DNA of 64,000 nt. It comes from Lepidurus packardi (lineage: Eukaryota; Arthropoda; Branchiopoda; Notostraca; Triopsidae). The notes beneath the pieces are model-generated. The model made no database searches, was not told where the DNA came from, and worked only from the letters and a program-made list of their open reading frames with translations. The stretch is from contig JAKZAN010000004.1 of assembly GCA_023053545.1 (NCBI GenBank), forward strand, positions 11,817,235 to 11,881,234, given 5' to 3'. Below, piece after piece: positions 21,994 through 34,630 of the stretch (positions are counted from its first letter, which is position 1; each line of letters begins with the position of its first letter). The position numbers and the translations under genes are program-made.

Positions 21994-24900
21994 ACCGTAG
22001 AGCATGAATTCCATGATGGTATACACAGGCTCATTTCGCGTGCAAACGCCCAATAAGCTCACGATGTTCTTGTGGTGAAACCGTTTCATCATTTCCGCCT
22101 CGCTTAAGAAATCCAATTTCGCCTCTATGGTGGAACCCACTTTTAAAGTTTTTACAGCCACCGCCACCTTTTTTTATTTATTTATTTTTTTAGGTGTTCA
22201 GGTGTGAGGGCGTAAAGAAAATAGCCCCAAATACGCCAATCAAGGTTTAAGGAAAAAAGAGGATTTATTACCATGTTTGAACAGTTTTTTTTATTTTTTT
22301 TATTTTTATTTTACTTACCCAGCCTTTGTCATCGAAAAAGGCTTCTCCGCCATAAACCGTGCCGAAGGCGCCTTCCCCCAATTTCCGGTTAATTACTACT
22401 CGCTCTCGCGGAATCTCCCACTCGTCCAGCGTCAACATGGTGCCCGTGGAGAGCAATCCGAGCGCCCGCATCCGTTCTTCGGTTTGTCTTACACGACGTT
22501 CATATCTGTTTAGTATTGCAAGGAATGGGATAGATTAGGATTCTTTGGGGTTTTTTAAATAAAAAAAAAAAGAGGAAGCTCACCTTCGTTTGAAGAAAAA
22601 GAAGCATGTTGTGAGTAACAAGGCAAATAAACTGAATCCCACAATGTTAGCTACGACGATAGCTCCTTCACAATCTGAGCCTAATAGTTGAGCCCATTTT
22701 TCCAAAACGCATTGCGGAGGACCCTCGGAACCATCATCGGGTTTCATCCCGTCTGGCGTAAGCCAAATGATCTCAGCTGCGTTCAGTTGCAGCCTATCAC
22801 ATTGAGATAAACAATCCGATTTTTAATGAAAAGGAGAGGAAACCACAGAAAGAAGCTAGCCCAGAAAAAAACATGGAAAGAAAAGAAAATAATGGGAAAA
22901 GGAAAAGATTTAGTTTTTTTACAATCCTCCAGAGTCGTTGCCAGCCACAGGGTAATACATGGCAATCAAGCGCGTGGCATTTTGGACCCACTGGATCAGC
23001 CGTATATCAGCTAGTCGAGAAGAACCGCCGCCAAACTGGACGCGGCCGGATACGCCCATGAAGTCTGTCTTGTTGAGTATCTTGACAAAACTCCTGAAGA
23101 ATGTGTGGAGATGAGGAAGCTTTAAAGGGCAGGACCCTCCAAAAGGCCTTTTGGTCTTAAATAGAGCGAAAAATCTAGTTTCTAGGGATATCTTGCTCTC
23201 GTCCATACGTGCAAAATTAACTGAGTTTTGGACGAAAGAAGTCGTAAGGAAAATCGATATCCGCATGACCTCTGTGACGTAGCAGCGGTGATAGTATCCT
23301 TTGCACGTAGTATTTTGTGGAATCTTTTAAAAGCGTGTAATTACACCGCTACTAGCGTATCTTACTAGTTTCTTTGCCTCCGTCGATCATCACACACGAA
23401 TGGTAGTTACGAAAATTAAGAAAGACAATCAAGTCACGTGGCCTTGTGACGTAACGAGAGTTACGAGAGTTACTATCCATGCTAAACCGCGTTTTATTTA
23501 CTATTTTGTGCGTGCAAATAGACAGTCACGATGCTTACAAGCCTTCGTAAGCCACGCATAGGCAAGCATATGTCACGCATAGGCAAGCATAAGCCACGCC
23601 TTGTCCCATTCGTTACGTCACCAAATCTTTGCAAATCAATAACTTGTGAACCGCGGGTCATAAAAATTAGAAATTAATTTAGCTTGCTTAGATCAATATA
23701 AACTATACGAATCACTTAAAATATCAGTATGTGATGTTTTTTTAAGTTCGTTACTTTTGTTTATTTATTAATTTACTAAACGTATGCAAAGCTTACGTTG
23801 TGGTTTTGTCGGTATGGAAATCAGCGGCATGGGAAGGATCTTGCTTGAGCAGGGTATCTAAGGCGAAGGCGTACGTCCACATGGCGTCGTACGCGTAGCT
23901 CGCGTAATTCGAAGGCGGAACATTATACTCTCTGCATTTACTGGCATACTGTCGCTTCCAGGCACTCACGGAAATCCCCTCTTGCGTGGTGTAATTATCC
24001 GGCGAGTAATTGGAGTATGCGAGCGAGAAATGTCCGTCAATCGCCTTGTAATTGAGAATGTTCCCCAGCGAAATTTAGTGCAAATGAAACATTTTGATTA
24101 AGAGTACTCCTGAGTCGAGTACCTCCAACATCTGACGCGTACTGCAGGGAACTTTAGGCTGATTGCCCAGAATGGCATTATACCGATCGGTATCGAACCA
24201 ATTGGGCGCAAACCAGAATGGCAGGAACCAGACGTACCCTTCTTGGGCCGTCATGTTTTGCCGGTACGCTTCGCACATGACGGCCCGAGCCCAATGGTCG
24301 TAGAATTCCCCGATGATGATTTTGGCTCGTTTGCTTTTCAAATCCTCCAAATACTATTATTTATTTTATTGTTTTTACCGCGGAAGAAATAGGGGAAATA
24401 AAACCCGTAACCGGATCCCCACGAAATTGAAAACTTGTCAATCTTCAGAAAAGCAAAAGTTTCATTTGAAGCATACCTGTGAGACGTCCGTAAGAGTCTT
24501 TTCTCTCGGAATCTTACGATTGGCGATGAAATTGATGCCATTCGCTTGAAGCAGGTCTTGGAGGAGCGATAAGTACTCCGCGTACTTTTGTCCCTCTTCA
24601 GTCAAAGCTGCTACTCGACTCCACCCCAGCTTCTTCATGAGGTTCAGATAAACATGCCTAAATTCCGACAAATAAACAAAAGACCCAAAACAATAAAATA
24701 AAAAAAAATAAAGCGCCCTCAGAAACGAAAAAAGAAGAGGAAATACAAGGAAGTGAAGGTGATACGTACTTGTATTGCTTGTTCTCTCCAATGGTACGGA
24801 AGAAATAGGGAAACTTTTCCCGATCGGAAAAAGTGGATCCTTCGGCGCTATAACTGATAACGACCGTCTTGAAGTGTCTCGAAACGCCGGCGATTGGTTC

Positions 24901-27900
24901 GACGGTATCCGAGCAAGCTGGTCCTTTTTTTCAGTTACAGGGACGTAGGAAAAAGAGTATAAGCAATAGCTCAGCAATTTCATTTTTTTTGTAAGTCATT
25001 CGGGGAGAGGATTTCTTGGCGGCAAGTACGTACCGAGAATACCGGCCATGCGGTTAAAGTGCTCCAGGCGTATGTAATCGATAAAACTTTTCATGACCAT
25101 GTCGGAGCGACATTGGCCATCTGCAACCTTGAGCTTGAGGACGTAGTCTCGCAGAATGGAAGTATTGCGGTTAATGGCGTCGACCGCCAACTGAGCGGCC
25201 GGCATGATCCCGAGAGCGATGTACGCGGAGCCAGTGATGGGGAAAATGCCGCCGATGTACAGCTCCGTCTTGGCATTTGGGTTCCAGGTGCTCCATACTT
25301 GTTTGTGGTGTCGCATCCAGTGACAGGCCACGTCATGGAGGCTTTCGTTCATTCCTCGTCGGTTGTACAACTTTAAGAGGGCCGCGTACTCTTCTTGGCG
25401 GAATTCCACCCTTAGGATCGACTGGATCCAGGAATTTTCCGGGGCAAGCGAGAGAGAGAGGGAAAATAAGAAATAAAATGAAAAGGGCCGAAAAAAAGTC
25501 AACGAGGAGAAAAAGAGACCAAGGAGGAACAAGGAAAAAAGTGGAGAAACATGGCTTCCATTAGACATGCAAATCTAGTTGCTCGCGACGTAATAAAAAC
25601 TTTGGGGAGTTTTGATGACAAGCAGAACTTTGTGGCCCCCCACTTAGCAAAGTTTTAATGTGCAATGGAAGTTTCTTTTTCCGATTTAAGAATGTCACAC
25701 AAGTGAGATCGAAATGGAGGTTAAAAAGGGGCTGTAGCCAACAGAAAGTTCAAATCTGTATCTATAAATAGTGCCAAAATCGAGTTTCTAAAGGTATTTT
25801 TTTTTCTATTTTGCAAGAATACTAATGAAGCTATTAAATAAACAGAAACCCTAGTAAGCAAACGCCCGTAAAGGCACGCATGACACGCCCTTGACGTCAC
25901 GCAGATATCGCATGTCAATAACTCTTGAACGGCTGTTAACTTTGGGGAACAAACTTGAAAGTGGATCCTTCCAATAATTTGAATTTTTCAAAATTACTTA
26001 AGGGGAAATACGAAAATTGAAGTAGCCTTTCCCTTCGTATTGATATCAGAAACTTTACTGTCAAGAACTCTTGTCAATCAAGGTAATCTCTTTTGCTTGT
26101 TACTTAATAGTGTCTTACGCTCCATGCTATCATGCCACGGGGTGTTAAGCTAACACGCGAGCCTTAAACGGGGGTGTAAAAACGAAGGAAAAGCCTACGT
26201 ACTTCGTAGACCATCTTAGCTCCTCGTTTGAGATAAGACCAGGCAATCTTGATGAACCGTTGCATCTCGTAAGAGCAACGCATGTCCTGGTCTGTCACGG
26301 ATAGCAATTCGCAGTGAGGGAAGGTAACGGTGACCCAATCACGCGCTTCCGTGATGCTGCTGGGCTTCCAGGCGAAGAACAGCACGGATTTGCCCTGTGT
26401 AACCCGCTCGCGGCTTTCCAGTAAGAGGTGGACAATCTGCTGAGCGTGCGGGCCGAGCCAAATGATCTTTACCAGTAACTGAGACGTGGGAATCTGGTGC
26501 ACCAAGAACTCCATGTAGTCTGGGTACTCGGCTATCAGTGCAGCGCAAGGACGACCCTGGCGACAAGCTTCCGGATAATAAACTCCTTCTTCACAAAACG
26601 CCGCCGTGCAGTAATATCTGAAAGTTTCAACAAAAAAACAACGACAATGGGCTCTTAAATGCCTTTAAAAAAGAAAACGAGGAAAGATGTAGTCTATATG
26701 ATAAGTCCTGTGCCTTTTTGTCGTCGGATCTTTCATGTACACAGCCAAATTCGCCATTTCCTGGTCGCTCAAGTCAAAGAGCGAGACGATCGCCGGATCC
26801 TGGAAACTGCGCCAGTGGTCTTTGATGGGCAATGTATCGGCAAATTCGGCAGGCATAAACCAACCGAACCTACAGCGAAAATGTAATTGGACAAGTCGCT
26901 TCACTCTATTGGATCCGAAAGTTTTTCAACAATGTTCATTCCTGGTACTGACGTGAAACATGAATCAACTTGGAGGCAAAAAGAAAAAACGAGGTCATGC
27001 GAAGGAAAGTGTTGTGTCTTCAATAGAAGCGAACACGTTTTCCTCTCAACCTAGTTTGACGTTCATACGCCAAAGACAAAAAACGAAACTTGCACTATAA
27101 ATTTTCCGCCTTTTTTAATAATGTTAGCTAACAGAGCACCGGGAACATGTGCTAAAGTACCAGTGTCTCTTTCCCTATTGTCTATTATTTTTTGTTCTGT
27201 TTTCTTAGGAGGGGTTTCTTTCTTTATTTTTTTATTTTTTATTCTACTATGAAGGCCCATCATTTCTGAAAGAAATCCGTTTAGCAGCGAAAGGGTATGC
27301 TGCAGCAAAAATAATTTCGTAGATTTTTGTTTTTTTTACCTCCCGCCAGGCCCCAGACTGCCACACTGCTCGAACTCCAATTGTCCAGACATGGTCAACT
27401 CCCATCGTTCGATATTAAAGTCAGGTGGCACCCATACTTCCAAATTGATCATCGATTCAGGGATAATGTTCTCCACGGAGTCTAAGTGCGAGCACCTTTT
27501 TATGAAGGTTTAGTTGAAGTGACACAAAATGGAAGAAATAAGTTGAAATTTCTGTCGCTTTGGCTAATATCTCTGTATCTACTTGTCGTCGTGGCAACCG
27601 GATACGCGTGCCAACAACGCGCTGGTATTGAAGGTATCCCGGTAGGTTGTGATACTCACATTAGCGTAACCCAAGATCTCGCGGAGAAAAATACTGTAGA
27701 CTGCGGTCGTTAACTGATGCGTAATGCGGTCGGAAGTTTCCAAGCGTAAGTCCAGCAGCATGTCTTTGTAAAACAGAAACCGTAACGGAGGCGGCTCTAA
27801 CAATAAAAATCCACACCAAGACAAAGTCAGTCAACATTTATACAGCCAGAGTCGTTTATACAAACAAACAAAAAAATCTTCTTTCATTTCTTCACCAAAT

Positions 27901-28087
27901 GCTGTCCCATCTCCTTCAGCTTTTTTTTACAAAAATCTTTTTATTCAATATTTTTACCTTGGTCTAGTAGACACCTGGATTGATGCTGCTGTTGCTGTTG
28001 CTGCTGCTTAGCCATTGCTGCAGCGGCAAGGAGTAGAAATAAGCCATACCTGATGGAAACTCTTCTTCTGCTGTCGTTCTCGCCCAT
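17633..28087 (-). CDS. Venus kinase receptor (receptor tyrosine kinase) with an extra OpuAC-like domain
   Basis: Eighteen exons: 28087-27958, 27796-27583, 27495-27340, 26869-26741, 26617-26203, 25421-25034, 24923-24770, 24657-24477, 24353-24123, 24044-23797, 23093-22923, 22793-22584, 22505-22319, 22167-21996, 21890-21737, 19749-19637, 19436-19229 and 18104-17633. They give 1310 residues in phase. Order: signal peptide ([13 protein letters not shown]) and a poly-Q stretch; residues about 50-440, OpuAC-like solute-binding domain; about 445-830, GABA-B-like Venus flytrap ([53 protein letters not shown]); one TM helix ([20 protein letters not shown]); insulin-receptor-like kinase with [43 protein letters not shown] (paired tyrosines) and [10 protein letters not shown]; a 150-residue tail. 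VKRs are amino-acid or peptide-gated receptors of invertebrates. The single TM helix and kinase rule out a GABA-B GPCR. Confidence 0.9.
18107..18900 (-). repeat. Three tandem copies of a 264-base unit in the last receptor intron
   Basis: ATAAGGCATTTCTCGTTTGC starts at 18111, 18375 and 18638. Each unit continues through TTGACGCGAAACAG, CAGATGGCGNTGATGTTTG, ATGCGTAAACCTTCCCTTGC and GTATATGGTAGT. The first copy begins only a few bases from the acceptor of the last exon (18105). The core CAGATGGCG is shared with the MITE that follows directly. Confidence 0.85.
18902..19167. mobile_element. MITE-like element with inverted ends
   Basis: The left end reads AAGGCTCCCTTCTACCTTAG. The right end, read in reverse complement, is TAAGGCTCCCGTATACCTTA. 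The interior has CACAGATGGCGTTAGTGTTT, as in the copies at 2381 and 45428/45855, and no ORF. It is probably a non-autonomous DNA transposon in the intron between receptor exons 17 and 18. Confidence 0.7.
19992..21736 (-). repeat. Tandem array of six truncated copies of the 3' end of receptor exon 15 with its splice donor
   Basis: Copies of the last 56 bases of exon 15 (encoding [19 protein letters not shown]) lie at 20002-20057, 20270-20325, 20563-20618, 20846-20901, 21131-21186 and 21453-21508. The true exon ends at 21737. Spacings are 268, 293, 283, 285, 322 and 284 bases. Every copy keeps the donor CACCG|GTTTGTAATG and about 200 bases of following intron. None has an acceptor: each is preceded by an A/T run instead of the exon's upstream half. 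The copy at 21131 has a stop (AAATAAG for AAATACG), and the copy at 20002 has a changed codon. They are therefore not spare exons but a minisatellite that captured an exon end. Confidence 0.9.
22924..26202 (-). other. Larger introns of the receptor gene (23094-23796 and 25422-26202)
   Basis: No exon is seen in these two stretches. Both contain diverged copies of a dispersed repeat that includes TGACGT(C)ACG and AATAACT(C)TTGAACNG; related sequence recurs at about 33600-33790 and 37990-38650. At 23540-23610 there is a short direct repeat of CACGCATAGGCAAGCATA. Confidence 0.5.
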
Positions 28088-28309
28088 GTTTCTCTACACA
28101 AAAAAGGTGAAAATTGAGAGGTAGTGAGAGTAGGAGCTTGAAGTGTACAATAGAAGTATAAATAGAAGCGGAAATCGAAAATCTCAGAAATACTCTGCAG
28201 TTATAAGGAGTCAGAATTAAATGATACTATTCAAAGTATCAACGATTCTAAGGATCCTTTACACTTTCTTGACAAATTTAATATGAAACCTAAGTTGTAA
28301 TGTGATAAC

Positions 28310-29877
28310 TATGATCTCCAAAGAAAAGGTAACGCAGGAAAACAACTTGGGCCAGGCCGGAGTTGTAGCCTTATTCCCGGCTTGCCTCGACTACATTAGT
28401 ACAGCCCTAAAAGGTGCGTAAAGAAGTCAACATTGGGCTAGGCCGGACTTGTAGCGTTACTCCGGCCTGACCCGCCGTCATTCAACAATGAAACATAAGG
28501 AAGACCTTAATTTAAAATGAGAAATTCCGGTAGAAGCTTAATAAAAAGATGGGTAACATTTTCTTACTGTAGTTTCAAAAGCTTGTATGTGGGGTAAACA
28601 GAGCAAACAGCAATCCATATATTTCTTCAGAAAAGACGGATGCAGCAATACCCCTCGTCTGCCATAAAACACTAAACTGAAGACGCACATTAGAATTTTT
28701 GGCATAAAAAACGACCAGCAAATCACGGCCTTTTATGCTAACTGAAGTGAAATGTCGCTTTTATAAAGCATTCCTATCTGATAGAAGGGGAGAAAAATTC
28801 TTTCGTTCTGTTGGATCAGGACAAGCTCTATAAAACTCCTAATCTCGTGTTTCCTTATCCTTTTCGAGTTTATGGCGTGTGGTTTGCCCTCACTGCAGTA
28901 CTACAACGGATAATATATCTATTAGGGCATTAGAAACCTAAAACTTTTGCGCGCTTAAAGCCTTGTTTCTTCGAGCTGAAATCTTCTTCGGTTTACCGTC
29001 CACTAATCCCCAAACTTTCTTTTATTCATTGAATCGCCGAATTTTCAACTTTTCAGCGTGTAAGATACCTGTTTGAGCTACAGTCACGGACTGAGGGAAT
29101 CGTTTTAACGAAGTCTGAAGTCTGTCAAAACTCAAGCAAGGCAAAACTTTTATGTTTGTAATCTCAAGTTTGTTACAAGCTAACTTTTCGGTAACCATAA
29201 TGTAAACGATATTAAAGCTGTTTTAGCCATTTTCAAGCATTAATGTGTGTAGAAAGTTAATCAAGAGACGGAATATGAAAATGATTCCAAGAACATTCTA
29301 AACAATTCCGAATTCGGAACAATTATAAAAGCATTATGAAACGCTGGTTCCGAAACCCTCCAACTTGGGGTCAGCCCGGAGTTGTAGCCTTACTCCGGGC
29401 TTGACTCGACTACGTTAGTACAGCACTCAAAGGCGCATACAAAATTCCAGATTGGGTCAGGCCGGACTTGTAGCGTTACTCCGGCCTGACTTTCCCTCAC
29501 TCAACAATGAAATATAAAGAAGCTTTTATGTAATATGAGAAATTCCGATTGAAACTGAGTAGCATGTAAATTTTATCTGCTGTTGACCTTGTAAACAATT
29601 TTAACCTCATTAACCAGTACAATATTTGGTTTCGTGGTCAAAAACATGCAACGGGAAATAATAGAATAAAAATGATAAACCATTCCCGCCGGTAATGACA
29701 GGCCGGTGAAGCGGCTGTTAGACATACCGGAGCAGAGCTACGAACCCCGGCTAGGTCCCACTCGCTTCGCTCGGTCCATCATTTTTCACTGCGGTGCAAC
29801 CACGAGGCAGGCCGGAGTAACCCTACAAGTCCGGCCTGGCTCAAGTTGGTTTCCATTTTTCTCTCAGACCTTATAGG
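28310..29877. mobile_element. TIR element with paired GC-rich palindromes (long or nested copy)
   Basis: The left end has TCCAAAGAAAAGGTAACGCA followed by ACAACTTGGGCCAGGCCGGA. The right end has the inverted counterpart TCAAGTTGGTTTCC..AGACCTTATAG at about 29841-29877. Inside are palindromes AGGCCGGACTTGTAGCGTTA followed by CTCCGGCCT at about 28441 and 29460, each paired about 84 bases earlier with an AGTTGTAGCCTTA version, plus an inverted one at about 29811. The interior has no long ORF. A second left-end-like sequence at about 29363 suggests nesting. Confidence 0.65.
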
Positions 29878-31083
29878 GCTAAACAAAATCCTGAAAGCGT
29901 TGCTCTAAAGAAATGAAACGAAAAGAAGCAGATGGGCCAACTGTTCTGCTTATACAAACGAACCCCATATGGTCCAAAGTGTGTCAATTCGACATCAGAA
30001 GTAACCAATTTGTCGTTCTTCGTTTCTCTTGTTTTATTGATCCTACCATGATGTATGATCCTAGCCTTTACCTTTTTTTCTTCGGGATACGTGTTGGCAG
30101 ACAGCTATTTGAGCCAACCGCCCAATTATCCCCTATGCATATTCACACGTTACACTGAAGGCACTCATTCGTCCCACGCAAGTTGCAACAAACAGAATTA
30201 CATATACGCAATTAAGGATATTAACTGAGCTTTTCCCTTCTGCCCCTTTCAAGCATTAAAAATTGAAATTCTAGTAAACTAACGAAAAAAAAGAAAATAT
30301 AAATTGAATCTTTAGCTTATTTGAATTACGCTTTTGTATCAAATCAAATTATTTTTTTAGAGAGACAAGGCTTTCTACAAGGAAGAACAATCCCACATTG
30401 GAGGGAGCAAAAAAGTTTTCTTTTCTAATAAGTACGGACTGTATCGTACATGTCGTGTCGCTAGCGCCGCAGTGAGTAGGATCAGTCAATACAGGAATCA
30501 ACGCTATCCAAATCAAACAACCAAGAGAGAGAAAATACGAAAAGAAAAGGAAGAGTGGCGAGGTTCCTTGGGCTCCCATAAGGAGATTGCTTTTAGCACC
30601 TGACTTCCATACTGGATGTACCCGTACCTTATACACTGAGCCTGTCGTAAAAAAATTTGAGAGCGAGAAAGATGTCCATACATAAAATCAAAACTTGGAT
30701 TTCCTTATGCAGAACGTCCCAAGCTCATCAGTCCATCCTCATAGTTTGGATGCAGGCAGAAATGTTGCACCAACAAATAAAAAATTTAGACACTATACCG
30801 CTTTTATACCATGCATAAGAGATTTATACACCATTCCGCCTTGAAAGCGTGGAAGGATTCCATAATGAAAGCGCTGACTCCTAACTTTTGGCCTTACGCG
30901 ACTTATTTCTTGGCGAAAGAGTAGAGGGTTTACCTTATAAAAACAAAAAAAAGCAAAGCAATGAAACTACAGGATTCCTGGCAGACCTCTCAAGAAGCCC
31001 TCCAAAGGAATAATAAGTTTTGGAATGCGTTCTTGTTTTCGTTCTAGTGCTATCACTGGAGACGCGTTCCAAATGTTTGTTAT

Positions 31084-31690
31084 TATAAGGTCCAAAGAAA
31101 AGGTAACGCAGGGAACCAACTTGGGACCAGGCCGGAGTTGTAGCTTTACTTCGGGCTTAATTCGACTACGTTAGTGCAGCACTAAAAGGTGCATAAAAAG
31201 TCCAAATTGGGATAGGCCGGATTTGTAGCGTTACTCCGGCCTGACTGTCGTTATCCTCAACAATGAAACATAAAGGAAGCCTTAATTTAATATGAGGAAT
31301 GAAGGTAGAAACTTAGTAAACAGCAAGATTTATCTCCTTGCTATGTTTTAGGCATGTTAAACCGCATGTTCATAACATACAACGGGAAATAAAAGATTAA
31401 AAACAAGCCATTCTCCCCCGGAATGACTGGCTGGTGAAGCGGCTGTTCGACATGCCGGAGCAGAGCTAAGAAACCCGGCTTGATCCCGCTCGCTTCGCTC
31501 GGTCCATAATTTTTCACTGTTGAGCAACCAAGAGACAGGCCGGAGTAACGCTACAAGTCCGGCTTGGTCCCGCCCGCTTCGCTCGGCTCATAATTTTTCA
31601 CTGTTGAGCAACCAAGAGACAGGCCGGAGTAACGCTACAAGTCCTGCAATGACCCAAGTTGGTTTCCTTTTTTCTTTCGGACCTTATAGT
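31084..31690. mobile_element. Complete non-autonomous TIR element, about 607 bases, with subterminal palindromes
   Basis: The left end is TTATAAGGTCCAAAGAAAAG, then GGAACCAACTTGGGACC. The right end, read in reverse complement, is CTATAAGGTCCGAAAGAAAA, then GGAAACCAACTTGGGTC. These are imperfect terminal inverted repeats of about 45 bases. The palindromic block AGGCCGGA-(13)-TCCGGCCT appears near both ends in opposite orientation (about 31132, 31214, 31536 and 31620). There is no coding capacity. Confidence 0.75.
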
Positions 31691-34630
31691 ACCCAAAAAA
31701 TATACCCAATGAATACCCCAGAGAGATCGCTTGTCCAATTATTTTTTCTTCTTTCATTCCCTTCATTCGTGCCCAAACCGAACCGAATCCTTAAAGCGAT
31801 GCGTGTTCGGACTAAGCCAATATGATTTTCTTATTAAGTGTACTTTTATTCACTTTCTGAGGTTATCTCTTAATTTTCTCACGTTTTTTCCGTACGTTAG
31901 AAACTTTGACTGTTTGCCGTTCTGAACTCTGAAAATATTTTACTTCTAAGACTTTAGCTTCTAAGCCTGTTTCTCCAACATCTCATCTACATCTACATTA
32001 TTTCGTTTTTTTTATTCACTTTTGCGTCTTTACGAATTCGATTTGGAGACAAAAGAAGATTAAATCTAATAATAAAGAAGAGAAGATTAAAGCTAATAAT
32101 ACAAATAATAATAATAATCGGATCAACGATCTATGGGTGGAACGACTTGTAACTACCAAAGAGCTGTAATGAATAGAAAACTATCCAAGATTGCTCCAGA
32201 GCTTTTTGGAACAAAAGGAGAAACACAAAGGAAATTAAAGCCGTTTTTCTCGGAAAATGTAATCGGATTTTTAAACATTCCCCCCTAAGCAATTGCCCCA
32301 AACAGGGCCGTAGAAAATTAAAAAAAGCACAAAAGAAACCCATGTAACAATTCAAGAAACGATGAATCTCGCTTCACATTACCATAAAAGCTTTTGTAGT
32401 AAGATGAATCTATATGTTACAGTTAATATGTACTCCGCATTTGGCTTTCGGTGTGCTATTTATAGGGCTCAGTTGCGGAATCGTTTAAACCCTGTTCTTA
32501 GCCTCCAATTTCCAATTTCCGCTTGATACCCGTTCGCAGTTCCAAGTTTGTAATTCGTGGGTTCGGTACCCGCAACGACTCCCAACAATAAAGGCACCAA
32601 AATAGCACGATTTTTCATTAATTGGATCCCAAAACTTTCATCTCTTGTTCTTTATCTTCTTCTTTTCTTATTTTTTTACTAAATCACCCAAGTGGATCTA
32701 ATTGTGAAGTTAAAGTTCAAAGATCGCACCACTTTTTGTTTCCCCTTTTCAGCCCGCCCCTAAACGCACTGAAATACGTAGTTCAAAAGGACTAGTATAC
32801 TCTGTCCAGGCAAAGAAAAGGTAAGGGAATGTATTGCGTACGTTCCAAGCAGGCTTTGAAAGTCGCACTGCATCTTCCGCGATGCATGTCTGTGGGTAAA
32901 AGCATTTCTGCCCCAAAAAAGTTCTTCTCCGTCGCTCTTCCTCTCTTAGCACAGGCGCAGAGTAGTTCCTCTTCAAGTAGAAGGTTAAAAAGGGAGAGAA
33001 ATGGGAAGAGAAATTTTCTGGATAAACTCCGCGTCACAGGACATGCAGTGCTCTAACCTGACAGCAAGCAGACGCACTCCCACGTCCGATGCGTTCCTTT
33101 AATCTCAATGATGGGTTAAGAAAGCTATGCAATTTATCCCTCGCGTCTCCTTGATTCCCGTAAGAGCACAGTATACCGCCTCCAAAGAAAAAAAAGGGCA
33201 AAGGGTACGTATTCAGAGCCAAAAAACCCCGCATAGAGACCGTTTTATCCATACAGAAAAGGTGCCTACCACTGCCTAAGGCTAAAAAGTACCATGCAAT
33301 AACCTTAGCGGTTAACAACACTAGACAATACGGCAAACCCCATTCCTCCAGTAGGGGAGACCACCTCCCCTACTGGAGCAACATGTTCTTGCACTTACCA
33401 CCCCAAGAAAGCGATAAAAACGAAAGACTTCTCTCTTTTTCTTGTTTCGTTATTTTCTTAAAGAAAATTTCCTCTTGTGCATAAAAGCGAGTCGTCTGAG
33501 TTCCGAGTTCTGGAAAGTACAAGGCAATACCCCAAATCACGTAGCTTCTTATCCTAAAACTGTTGAATTTTGTTGCAGATTTCTACGATGAGTCGTTCAG
33601 GAGATATTGGCCTTTGAAATTGGGTTTATGACGTCACGAGGGCGTGGCTTACCTGGGCTTACCATGGTTACTGTTTACGTCCATGCTTCAAACTCTTAAA
33701 AGATTGTAAACAAAGTTAGCTTGTGTACTGCTTCACCTGCGACTCATAGAAACCACGTGATCCTTTTGTTTTGAAATGTTCTTCTTTGAAGAATGTTCTT
33801 TGATAGCTTAATTACTAATTCACGCATAGTGAAATGAAACTCTAGTTTTAAGGAACAAGAGGAACTTTCAGTGGCTACTATCCATTATTAATAAGACCTC
33901 TTCTAGTTATTGCCTTTTTAAACGCGTTGAATTGATTCGATGATTTTTATTTCTTTTAATTCTGGTGATTTTATTATTATTATTTTGTTATTATTAATGT
34001 TATTATGTTAGATATTGATATCAATAATGTTATTATTGTTATTATTAATGTTATTATGCTAGATATTGATATCAATATATGTTAGATAGATATTGATACA
34101 TATTTAGTACCAAAGCTTGGGCGCCCTCGGGGATTACGTGGCGTCTCTAGAAAGCCGAAGTGGCTTAACTTATTCAACTGTTTTTCAAAGCGGCTAATCG
34201 TTTGGCTTGCCCCTAGAATTTGATTCGATGATTTTTATTTCTTTTAATTCTGGTGACTCAATTGATTGTATGTATTTTCCCACCCAGACTCTGCACTGTA
34301 CACTTAAAAAAGCTCCCGAATTTAGACCGAATCCAACAAAATCCAACACAAACAACAGAAAACGCTACAACAACGGAGACACAAAATTACAAATTAATAA
34401 TTTGCTTTAAGTGATCATCTCCCAAAGGGGAAATGCGGCAAAACTACTTGCAATAATTTCATCTATTTCTTTTTTTTTTATCTCTCTCTTTATCTGGGAC
34501 GTTTCCATCTTTTGCGGCCAGTACAGCGTAACATGCGAGCGACAGGGCGCGGAAACTTCATTAACGCTAAAGAAAACTGTCAACGGAGGCGCAGGTTTTC
34601 AGCTAGGGGATCCTTTTACGCGTTGACAAA

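Larger units (their letters stand above)
28088..34630. other. Gene-free, repeat-rich region between the receptor start and AP1G1 stop
   Basis: No protein or RNA gene is recognised in 6.5 kb. It holds the receptor's 5' region, two TIR elements (28310-29877 and 31084-31690, listed separately), an ATTATT microsatellite around 33960-34080 with ATATTGATATCAAT inverted motifs, and unremarkable A/T-rich DNA. The short ORFs at 29913, 31520 and 32749-33336 have no recognisable homologue and no splice context. Confidence 0.55.

Noticed and set aside
22923..25421. GABA-B receptor (class C GPCR)
   Set aside because: The flytrap is GABA-B-like, but it is followed in phase by one TM helix and an insulin-receptor-type tyrosine kinase, not by seven helices.
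31520..31825. ORF with an internal repeat ([14 protein letters not shown] twice)
   Set aside because: The repeat comes from the two palindrome blocks of the TIR element, not from a protein.
32540..32590. tRNA-like B-box (GGGTTCGGTACCC)
   Set aside because: No matching A-box or cloverleaf could be drawn around it.
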